This document shows, piece by piece, positions 1 through 5,899 of a DNA stretch of 13,168 nt. The notes beneath the pieces were generated by a model, which did not search any database, was not told the origin of the DNA, and was given only the letters and a program-made list of their open reading frames with translations. A program made the position numbers and the translations under genes. Position 1 is the first letter of the stretch; each line of letters starts with the position of its first letter. Source of the DNA: Gp6-AA40 sp035647075 (lineage in GTDB: Bacteria; Acidobacteriota; Vicinamibacteria; Vicinamibacterales; UBA2999); assembly GCA_035647075.1 (NCBI GenBank), contig DASROF010000043.1, positions 1 to 13,168 of the forward strand, in the 5' to 3' direction.

Positions 1-1
1 G

Positions 2-865
2 GCCATGGCGCGGCACGTGCCGCTGGTGCTGTTCGTGGCGGGCTTGCCGTTCTTCGGGATTGCTCTCGCCGATCCCCACACGGGCTTTGCGCGGGAAGAA
101 GTGTCCCATCCTGGCCGGCGCATCGCGCTGCTCGTCGACGCCTCGACGAGCATGGTCATGCAGTTCAAGACGCAGACGATGAAGACGCAGGGCGAGGCGA
201 CGTTTTTCACGGCCGTCGCCGGGGCGGAGCAATTCATCAGGCGGCGCATGAAGGGGCCGTACCGTGATCTGGTCGCGCTCATTCAGTTCGGCAACCAGGC
301 CTACGTCGTCACGCCGTTCACGACCGACTACGAGAACATCCTGCTCAGCATTCGCCTGATCAGCGACCCGCGCGAATGGGGACGGTTCAGCGACTGGGGC
401 ACCACGATCATCGAAGGGATCGATCAGGGAACGCAGCTGTTCAAGACCTTCTCGTTCGTCAACGCGTCCGGCAACCTGATGGTGGTCTTCACGGACGGGC
501 GCGATTCCGATCTGCAGCCCAAGGGCCGGCCGGTGGAAAACCTGATCGCTGAGGCGCGCACCTGGAAGATACCGGTGCACATGATCCGCACGGCGTATAA
601 CCGCCGCGAGGGCGAAGTCGTGCAGGACAAGATCTGGCGGCCAACCGTCGAACGGACGGGCGGACGTTTTTACGCCGTCTACGACGAGGAGTCGATGATG
701 CGCGCGCTGGTCGAGATCGATCGCCTGTCGCCGGGCCGGATCGATGTCAAGGAGTACAGCGTTCAGCGGCCGCGTTACGCCGGCTACGCGCTCCTGGCGA
801 CGGCGCTGTGGCTCACCGCTGCGTTGTTGAAGTTGGGGTTTGGAGTGTTTCGAACGTTTCCATAG
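2..865 (+). CDS. VWA-domain membrane protein (BatA/BatB- or MxaC-like), 5' end probably outside the window
   Basis: Counted from the ATG at 5 (286 codons), a hydrophobic segment lies at about residues 5-22. It is followed by a von Willebrand A domain with the metal-site motif DASTS (D45, S47, S49) and a second acidic loop TDGRD (D164). A C-terminal membrane span covers about 259-278. The frame is open to the window edge. The related gene at 1591 has about 100 residues with two spans before its MIDAS, whereas only 44 precede it here, so I think the true start lies upstream and the ATG at 5 is internal. Such proteins present a VWA domain to the periplasm and work with MoxR-type AAA ATPases in assembling or activating envelope enzymes; the substrate here cannot be read from sequence. 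It heads a run of three same-strand genes. VWA family: very sure. Start: unsure. Confidence 0.85.
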   Translation, partial: AMARHVPLVLFVAGLPFFGIALADPHTGFAREEVSHPGRRIALLVDASTSMVMQFKTQTMKTQGEATFFTAVAGAEQFIRRRMKGPYRDLVALIQFGNQAYVVTPFTTDYENILLSIRLISDPREWGRFSDWGTTIIEGIDQGTQLFKTFSFVNASGNLMVVFTDGRDSDLQPKGRPVENLIAEARTWKIPVHMIRTAYNRREGEVVQDKIWRPTVERTGGRFYAVYDEESMMRALVEIDRLSPGRIDVKEYSVQRPRYAGYALLATALWLTAALLKLGFGVFRTFP

Positions 866-868
866 TTG

Positions 869-893
869 GTAGAGGCCGACCTGCAGGTCGGCC
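869..893 (+). repeat. REP-like palindromic repeat, copy 1
   Basis: GTAGA is followed by the perfect 20-bp palindrome GGCCGACCTGCAGGTCGGCC (874-893). An identical 20-mer occurs at 2698-2717 and a variant with the same arms and a different centre at 8386-8405. All three carry a GTAG(A/C) flank on one side. This copy lies between the first VWA gene and the next gene, ending two bases before that gene's Shine-Dalgarno sequence. Confidence 0.8.
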
Positions 894-895
894 TT

Positions 896-900
896 GGAGG
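896..900 (+). promoter_or_regulatory. Shine-Dalgarno GGAGG fixing the start of the next gene at GTG 905
   Basis: GGAGG ends four bases before GTG 905. It is the only good ribosome-binding site in the gap, and it favours GTG 905 over the in-frame TTG at 866. The TTG start would make the palindromic repeat coding. The hairpin at 874-893 is close enough to affect ribosome access. Confidence 0.7.
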
Positions 901-904
901 CATT

Positions 905-1594
905 GTGAAGAGCGTCACCGCCTATCTCATCGCCGCCGCGATCTTTGTCGTCGTCGGCCTCGTCGTCCTGACCGCTTCGCGTCTCGAGCGGGAGCTCGCA
1001 GACGCCCAGGAGCAGACGTCCACGCAGCAGTTCGGCCTGGCGCAGAAGAGCCTTGCTGCGGCCGAGGGCCGCCTCCGCTATGCGCGATGGGTGCCGAGGG
1101 TCGGCGACGATACAGTCAGGGAAGTCCGGGCGCGGCAGGCCGCCCTGCAGTACTGGCAGGGTGACTACGCCAAGGTCCTGCCGGCACAAGCCGAACCGGT
1201 CGCGGCCGTCGACGAATCGAACGCTGCGTTGCAGCTCGTGGTTGCCAATGCCGCCTTCCGCACGGGACTGAAGGGCGTGACGGATCGGACCGCTGCGATC
1301 CAGGTGCTGAATGAAACGGCGAACGGATACCTGACCGTACTCAAGAACAACACCTGGCAGGAGGAGGCGGCGTACAACTATGAGTACGTGATCCGGCTCC
1401 GCGACGAAGTTGCGAAAGGCCGCAAGCCACCGTCAGACCAGCCGCAAAAGGGAATGGAGCTGGGAGAGAGCGGTGCGCCGTCCGATGCGACGAGTACCAA
1501 GGGCTTCCAGATCTACGTGCCGCTGCAGGGCGATGAGAAATCGCCGGAAGGCGGCGACGCCGGGAAGGCAACAGAAAAGGTCCGCAAGGGGTGA
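905..1594 (+). CDS. Small single-pass membrane protein between two VWA genes (MxaK-like position)
   Basis: This 229-residue protein begins with a membrane span (about residues 5-24). An acidic, Gln-rich, probably helical stretch (about 25-60) and an Ala-rich helical region with aromatic residues (YWQGDY near 83-88; NTWQEEAAYNYEY near 149-161) follow. The tail from about 175 is hydrophilic, low in complexity and rich in Gly, Lys and Glu. The helical part could be degenerate TPR-like repeats. I do not recognise a named family with confidence. The order VWA - small single-pass protein - VWA matches mxaC-mxaK-mxaL of methanol dehydrogenase clusters, and TPR proteins also occur in Bat operons. It probably helps assemble or regulate the VWA complex. 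Its stop overlaps the next start (GTGA, 1591-1594), implying translational coupling. Confidence 0.75.
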   Translation: MKSVTAYLIAAAIFVVVGLVVLTASRLERELADAQEQTSTQQFGLAQKSLAAAEGRLRYARWVPRVGDDTVREVRARQAALQYWQGDYAKVLPAQAEPVAAVDESNAALQLVVANAAFRTGLKGVTDRTAAIQVLNETANGYLTVLKNNTWQEEAAYNYEYVIRLRDEVAKGRKPPSDQPQKGMELGESGAPSDATSTKGFQIYVPLQGDEKSPEGGDAGKATEKVRKG

Positions 1595-2688
1595 TACCGA
1601 AGGTCACGCTCGAGACGTTCCGGTTCGAAGAGCCGGCGCTCCTGTGGCTGCTGGCGATCCCGGCCGCGCTGGTCGCGCTCTGGTGCTGGCGGGTCGTGCG
1701 GCGTCGCGCCGATGCGAGGCGGATGGCGGCCGCGCGTGTGCTGCCTGTGCGCGAGCGTTTCAACTTCGCGGGAGATCTCACGTTCTGGCTCGCCGCCCTG
1801 ATCGCGTCTGCGCTCTGCATCGTCGCGATCGCCAAGCCGCAGGCGCGCATCGCGCTGTCCCGCCGCGCAAGCGCGGACATCGTGATCCTGCAGGATGCGT
1901 CAGCGTCCATGTATGTCAACGACGTCAGGCCGGATCGCTGGCGCCGATCGGTCACGTTCCTGCGGACGTTCGCCGAGGCGTTGAGCTGGAAGGGCGATCG
2001 CGTGGCGCTGGCGCTCTTCGCGCAGCTGTCGGCCCCGCAGGTCCGCCTGACCAAGGATCCGAACTCGCTGTTCTTCTTTCTCGACAATCTCGGCGACCAT
2101 TCGCCGTTCCGGCTCGAAAACCTCACCACGTGGGATACGAATATCGAAGAGGGCATTCGCTGGGGGCTGAACCTCATCGAGAAGGATCAGCAGCTGTTCG
2201 GGAAGAGCGGTAATCCCAAGGCGTTTCTCGTCGTGTCGGACGGACAGGCGTGGACCGGTGACGTCGCGCGCGCGCTGCAGACCGCCAAAGATCGCAAAGT
2301 CCCTGTCTTTGTCGTCGGCGTCGGGACGACCGTTGGCGGCATGATTCCCGAGCCCGCCGGGCCGGACGGTACGCGGCCGCCGTCGAAGATCCATTCCACC
2401 CTCGATCGCCGATCGCTGCTGCAGATTGCTGTGGCTGGTGGCGGCGAGTACTTCGAGATCGGCGAAGAATCCGACCGGACGATCGCCTTCCGGATCGTCG
2501 ATCGGCTGCGACGGCGTGCGGCGAACGCTGAACCGGTGGAGACGTTCGAGGATCTCTACACGCAGGTGCTGATGGCGGCGGCCATCGTGTTGTGCATTGG
2601 CGCGTTGGTCATTCGCAAACGAACAGAACTCGCCTGGCAGGCCGCAGCGGCGGTTGGCGTGGTTCTGCTGCTCGCCAGCGTGATGTAA
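1591..2688 (+). CDS. VWA-domain membrane protein (BatA/MxaL-like)
   Basis: The protein has 365 residues: two N-terminal membrane spans (about 16-35 and 64-82), a VWA domain with MIDAS motif DASAS (D102, S104, S106), a Thr-containing loop near 179-183 and a VSDG loop (D217), then two C-terminal spans (about 326-341 and 348-364). This is the classic layout of BatA/BatB-type proteins, with the VWA domain outside the cytoplasmic membrane. The intact MIDAS implies divalent-metal-dependent ligand binding. GTG 1591 is the only plausible start; an AAAAGG sequence at 1575-1580 lies ten bases upstream, and the start overlaps the previous stop. It likely works with the two upstream gene products and an unseen MoxR ATPase. 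The client enzyme is unknown; quinoprotein dehydrogenases are one possibility, given the mxa-like order. Confidence 0.9.
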   Translation: MIPKVTLETFRFEEPALLWLLAIPAALVALWCWRVVRRRADARRMAAARVLPVRERFNFAGDLTFWLAALIASALCIVAIAKPQARIALSRRASADIVILQDASASMYVNDVRPDRWRRSVTFLRTFAEALSWKGDRVALALFAQLSAPQVRLTKDPNSLFFFLDNLGDHSPFRLENLTTWDTNIEEGIRWGLNLIEKDQQLFGKSGNPKAFLVVSDGQAWTGDVARALQTAKDRKVPVFVVGVGTTVGGMIPEPAGPDGTRPPSKIHSTLDRRSLLQIAVAGGGEYFEIGEESDRTIAFRIVDRLRRRAANAEPVETFEDLYTQVLMAAAIVLCIGALVIRKRTELAWQAAAAVGVVLLLASVM

Positions 2689-2697
2689 GTCCTCTCG

Positions 2698-2722
2698 GGC
2701 CGACCTGCAGGTCGGCCGCTAC
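2698..2722 (-). repeat. REP-like palindromic repeat, copy 2
   Basis: The same 20-bp perfect palindrome as at 874-893 occupies 2698-2717. The GTAGC flank is on the right, so the element is inverted relative to copy 1. It lies between the convergent stops at 2688 and 2719 and its flank overlaps the last codon of the minus-strand gene. Confidence 0.8.
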
Positions 2723-2744
2723 TGCGGTTCGATCCGCAGTAGCG
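2717..2744. terminator. 11-bp perfect hairpin between convergent genes, possible bidirectional terminator
   Basis: CGCTACTGCGG (2717-2727), loop TTCGAT and CCGCAGTAGCG (2734-2744) form an 11-bp uninterrupted stem. It abuts the palindrome at 2698-2717, so two strong hairpins stand side by side between the VWA operon and the minus-strand propeller gene. The minus-strand stop codon (2719-2721) is inside the stem. There is no T-run on either side, so intrinsic termination is uncertain; blocking read-through or protecting the 3' end fits as well. Confidence 0.5.
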
Positions 2745-3996
2745 CTGCCTGATCTTCATCGGTCACGACATACAACAAACCGTCCGCACCTTGTCGGACG
2801 TCGCGAATCCGCTGATGCAGGTCGCGGAGCAGCGCCTCGCGCCGGAGCTCCTCCCAGTTGTCGTTGAACACGACACGCTGCAGCTGACCCGTGGGCGACA
2901 TCTCGCCTTCGCGCATGCCGCCGACAAACAGGTTGCGGCGCCAGTTCGGGAAACGGTCGCCGTTATAGAACGTCATGCCGGAGACGGCGATGGCGGGCAC
3001 CCAGTACAGGGTCGGCTCCTCGAATCCTCGTGCGGCATGGGCGGCGCTGAATCGCGGGCCGCGATAATCGCGGCCATAGCTGACGACGGGCCAACCGTAG
3101 TTCTTGCCCGCCTGAATGACGTTCACTTCGTCACCGCCGTTCGGCCCCTGTTCGGCCGCCCAGATCTGCCCGTTGTACGGATTCATGGTCAGACCGAGCT
3201 GATTGCGGAAGCCCATGGCGTAGACATACGGCTTGTAGTCGTTCCTGCCCACGAACGGATTGTCCGGTGGCAGCGAACCATCGTCGCGCATGCGAATCAG
3301 TTTGCCGGCGTAATCGTTGCCATGCTGCGGCCGATCGAGACTTGGCGGCGGACCGGTGCCGGGGCCACCGATGGACATGTAGAGCATGCCATCGCGCCCG
3401 AACGTCAACCGGCTGACCTCAGTGTCCACGTCGTCCGAAAGAAAAATCTCCTTCACGTCCGTCAGCGACTTGCCGTTCCAGACTGCGCGGCCAACCGCAT
3501 TGCTCGCCAGGTTGTTGCCGATCGGCTTGTGGTAGCTGAAATAGACCCACCGGTTCTGTGCGAAATTCGGGTGGAGGACGATGTCCATCAGGCCGGCTTC
3601 AGTGCCGCGATAGATCACCTGCGGAACGCCGGACACCGGGGTCGGATCAATCACGCCGTTGCGGACAACGCGGAGCGCGCCGGCGCGTTCGGTGATCAGG
3701 AATGTGCCGTCCGGCAGAACGGCGAGCCCGTACGGATGCGAGAAGCCTTTCGTGACGACCGAGACGCGGATGTTGGCTTCGGTTGTCTGGAACGTCCACG
3801 GCCCGTCACCGAGCGGCGGCGAGGGCAGCAGCTTCGGTCCCGGTGGAACGACACCACGCTGGTCGCGCACGACCGGGTATGGATACTTTGCCTGAGCTGG
3901 GTTAGGTGCCGGCGCCTGCGGCGGTTGCGCCGTGAGCGCAACTACCGCAATCAAGCTGCCGCCGAGCGACACCGCGAGACGCGTCGGAACCCTCAT
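2719..3996 (-). CDS. Secreted PQQ-type glucose/sorbosone dehydrogenase-like beta-propeller lacking the catalytic His
   Basis: This 425-residue protein has a signal peptide (about 1-23, cleavage near ALTA-Q) and a Pro-rich linker. A six-bladed propeller of the soluble glucose dehydrogenase/YliI family (COG2133) follows. Visible family marks are SHPYGLAVLPDG near 86-97, FGRDGMLY near 199-206, GFRNQLGL with R264-N265, GGDEVN near 287-292, NYGWP near 299-303, and RIRDV with R396 and R398, matching the paired PQQ-contacting arginines of soluble glucose dehydrogenase. The catalytic His normally four residues before the Arg of the HxxxR(L/I) motif is Thr192 here (TEVSRL). The protein may therefore not be a normal sugar oxidase. 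The ATG at 3996 has GAGGAG eight bases upstream. It is the last gene of a minus-strand operon. Family membership is firm; substrate and activity are not. Confidence 0.88.
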   Translation of the reverse strand: MRVPTRLAVSLGGSLIAVVALTAQPPQAPAPNPAQAKYPYPVVRDQRGVVPPGPKLLPSPPLGDGPWTFQTTEANIRVSVVTKGFSHPYGLAVLPDGTFLITERAGALRVVRNGVIDPTPVSGVPQVIYRGTEAGLMDIVLHPNFAQNRWVYFSYHKPIGNNLASNAVGRAVWNGKSLTDVKEIFLSDDVDTEVSRLTFGRDGMLYMSIGGPGTGPPPSLDRPQHGNDYAGKLIRMRDDGSLPPDNPFVGRNDYKPYVYAMGFRNQLGLTMNPYNGQIWAAEQGPNGGDEVNVIQAGKNYGWPVVSYGRDYRGPRFSAAHAARGFEEPTLYWVPAIAVSGMTFYNGDRFPNWRRNLFVGGMREGEMSPTGQLQRVVFNDNWEELRREALLRDLHQRIRDVRQGADGLLYVVTDEDQAALLRIEPQ

Positions 3997-4028
3997 CCGT
4001 GATCTCCTCGTCGGATGTCATTCTGCGG

Positions 4029-4469
4029 CTACCGGACGTCGAGCAGCTCCACATCGAAGACGAGCGTGGCGTTCGGCGGGATGACGCCACCGGCGCCCTG
4101 CGCCCCGTAACCGTAGTCCGGTGGGATCGTCAGCGTCCGTTGTCCGCCCACTTTCATGCCCGCGAACCCTTCGTCCCAGCCGCGGATCACTTCGCCGGCG
4201 CCGAGCCTGAAGGTAAACGGCTCGCCGCGATCCCGCGAGCTGTCGAACTTCCGCCCCTTGTGGTCGGCCTTTTCCTGGTCGTAGAGCCAGCCGGTGTAAT
4301 GCACGGTGACGCGACGACCAGCGACCGCTTCGTTGCCGCTGCCCGTGACCCCGTCGGTCTTCATCAGTTGGGTGATGTTCGACTGTCCCATGTGCTCCTC
4401 GGATGCGCAGCCAGATAGAGCTGCGGCGATGGCAAGGATTATTGCCCCAGTACGTAGCTGATTCGCCAC
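4029..4469 (-). CDS. FKBP-type peptidyl-prolyl isomerase, predicted lipoprotein
   Basis: The protein has 146 residues. A lipoprotein signal with lipobox LSGC puts the lipidated Cys at 21. A single FKBP domain spans about 45-146. Pocket residues known from FKBP12 are present: Y58 in HYTG, F75-D76 followed by R79, V94-I95 and W98 in VIRGW, Y119/Y121 in YGYG, I130-P131, and F138. It should therefore be an active cis-trans prolyl isomerase. The segment between the first strand and FDSS is a few residues longer than in FKBP12. The GTG start at 4469 has AAAGGGA a few bases upstream and lies inside the 3' end of the upstream propeller gene (31-bp overlap). The next gene starts 32 bases after its stop. 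Sitting between two secreted propellers, it probably assists folding of exported proteins. Confidence 0.93.
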   Translation of the reverse strand: MANQLRTGAIILAIAAALSGCASEEHMGQSNITQLMKTDGVTGSGNEAVAGRRVTVHYTGWLYDQEKADHKGRKFDSSRDRGEPFTFRLGAGEVIRGWDEGFAGMKVGGQRTLTIPPDYGYGAQGAGGVIPPNATLVFDVELLDVR

Positions 4470-5767
4470 AGGCGTCCCTTTGAATCATCCGTCACGATCA
4501 ACGATCCGTCCGGTGCCTGCGCGATGCCCACGGGACGGTACACCGCGTCATTCGGTCCCTTCACGACATCCTTGCCCGCAAAGCCGCTCGCGAAAACCTG
4601 GCTCTCGCCAGACGGCCGCTCACCCTTGAAGGGGACAAATCGAACGTTGAAGCCGTCCATCGGGAACGGGCTTCGGTTCCATGACCCGTGGAAGACGACG
4701 AACGCACCATTGCGGTACGACGCCGGGAAGCGCGTCCCGGTGTAGAACACCATTCCGACGGGCGCGTTGTGAGCCGGGAACGTGGCGATCGGTTTGTCGT
4801 ACTTCGCGCAGTCGCCCTCGGATTTGCCGTCACCGCCGTATTCGGGGTTCTGCAGGCGCTTCTTCGTCTGCAAATCGAAAAAGCAGTACGGCCATCCGAA
4901 GTTCGCTCCCTGTTTCAGCAGTTGCATCTCTTCGGCCGGTCGATTGGCGTTGTCCTCCGCGGTGAAGGATTTCGGCCACAGCGTATCGAGCTGGTCCCGG
5001 CCATTCTGGGTTGTATAGAGCTGCCGCGCCGTCGGGTTCCAGGTCATGGCGACGGTGTGACGGATGCCCGTTGCGAACCGGTGCGCGGCATCGTGCTTCT
5101 GGCCTGCTTTGGCCGCGTCGTACTTCCAGACTCCGCCATGGAGCTCGAGCTGGCTGCACGGGTTCTGCCCGGCAAGACCGGGCGTGCGATCCTTCGGCAC
5201 CTGGCACGCGTTGGTCGGGGCGCCGACGTGGACATACAACGCGCCGTTGTCGCCAATGGCGATCGACTTTGCGGAGTGCGGATTCGCCGGCGGCAGCGCG
5301 TCGACGATCACCTCCTGCGGGCCACTGGGCAGCAGTGACTTCCCGTCCATCTTGAAGCGGACGACCTGCGTGTTCGACCCGACATAGAGATACCCGTCGT
5401 GCCAGAGGATCCCTGTTCCCTGGAGGCCCGGTCCGAACTTCTGCTGCATTTCGTACTTGCCGTCTTTGTCGGCGTCACGCAGCGCGACGACGCCTGGTGT
5501 GGGAGGACCTGACGGCGGCGGCGCAAGCGGCCCGCCGGCGACCGCGAGGACGGTGTAGATGTCGCCATTCGGTGCCACCGCGACGTGCCGCGCCGGACCG
5601 CCAACGTCGGCGATCACCTTCGCGCAGAATCCTTGCGGCAGCGTCAGTCCACCGTTATCCGGATCACACTGATTGGTGTTTCGATTCGACTGCGCCATCA
5701 GCGTGGCTGCAGCACACGAGCACAGCAGCGCAATAAGTACTCTTCGCATAGAGCGATCATAGGCCAC
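4439..5767 (-). CDS. Secreted L-sorbosone dehydrogenase-like beta-propeller protein
   Basis: The protein has 442 residues from GTG 5767, or 436 from ATG 5749. The GTG has AGGA four bases upstream and the ATG has no clear ribosome site, but both give a signal peptide (RRVLIALLCSCAAATLMAQ core). The mature part is a COG2133 propeller with blade motifs ARHVAVAPNGDIY, AKSIAIGDNGALYVHVG, HTVAMTWNP, FGWPYCF and PVGIAQAPDGSLIVTDD. H164 (in NPHSAKSI) sits where the family's catalytic His is expected and R236 where a PQQ-contacting Arg is expected, so it looks more enzyme-like than its downstream paralogue. Cys34, 48, 188 and 204 may form disulfides. There is no CxxCH haem site. It is first in an operon with the FKBP and the second propeller. 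The substrate is unknown; 'sorbosone' is a family label only. Confidence 0.87.
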   Translation of the reverse strand: MAYDRSMRRVLIALLCSCAAATLMAQSNRNTNQCDPDNGGLTLPQGFCAKVIADVGGPARHVAVAPNGDIYTVLAVAGGPLAPPPSGPPTPGVVALRDADKDGKYEMQQKFGPGLQGTGILWHDGYLYVGSNTQVVRFKMDGKSLLPSGPQEVIVDALPPANPHSAKSIAIGDNGALYVHVGAPTNACQVPKDRTPGLAGQNPCSQLELHGGVWKYDAAKAGQKHDAAHRFATGIRHTVAMTWNPTARQLYTTQNGRDQLDTLWPKSFTAEDNANRPAEEMQLLKQGANFGWPYCFFDLQTKKRLQNPEYGGDGKSEGDCAKYDKPIATFPAHNAPVGMVFYTGTRFPASYRNGAFVVFHGSWNRSPFPMDGFNVRFVPFKGERPSGESQVFASGFAGKDVVKGPNDAVYRPVGIAQAPDGSLIVTDDSKGRLWRISYVLGQ

Positions 5768-5787
5768 TTATTCCTGGCGATCCCGTT

Positions 5788-5868
5788 GGCCTTTGCCTTT
5801 GGCCTTGCCCTTTGGCGTTGCCCTTTGCCCTTTGGCCTTTGGCCTTTGGCCTTCGCCCTTAGCCCTCA
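5788..5868. repeat. Imperfect heptamer array, consensus G(G/C)CCTTT
   Basis: About 12 units of 6-7 bp run head to tail. A clean 7-bp phase holds from 5820 (GCCCTTT twice, GGCCTTT twice, GGCCTTC, GCCCTTA, GCCCTCA), with 6- and 7-bp units before it. It fills most of the divergent gap between the minus-strand propeller gene and sppA. The last units pass into the CCTTA type seen at 8432-8494. No separate promoter is recognisable in 5768-5899. Confidence 0.8.
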
Positions 5869-5885
5869 TAATGACCTCTGGTGTT

Positions 5886-5893
5886 AGAGGAGG
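5886..5893 (+). promoter_or_regulatory. Strong Shine-Dalgarno AGAGGAGG for sppA
   Basis: AGAGGAGG ends six bases before GTG 5900. It sets this unusual start codon as the start of sppA. Confidence 0.75.
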
Positions 5894-5899
5894 CTCAAC

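Noticed and set aside
866..904. TTG start at 866 extending the small membrane protein by 13 residues
   Set aside because: It would translate the palindromic repeat, which is not coding at its 2698 copy, and there is no ribosome site before it. GTG 905 has GGAGG.
1341..2213. Long overlapping frames on both strands over the VWA operon
   Set aside because: They are Arg-rich shadow frames of the middle and second VWA genes, which carry real domains and coupled starts.
2791..4002. 403-codon open frame on the plus strand
   Set aside because: It lies antisense to the well-supported propeller gene and shows no family motif; long antisense frames are common in G+C-rich DNA.
5788..5868. CRISPR array
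   Set aside because: The units are 6-7 bp with no spacers and there are no cas genes nearby.
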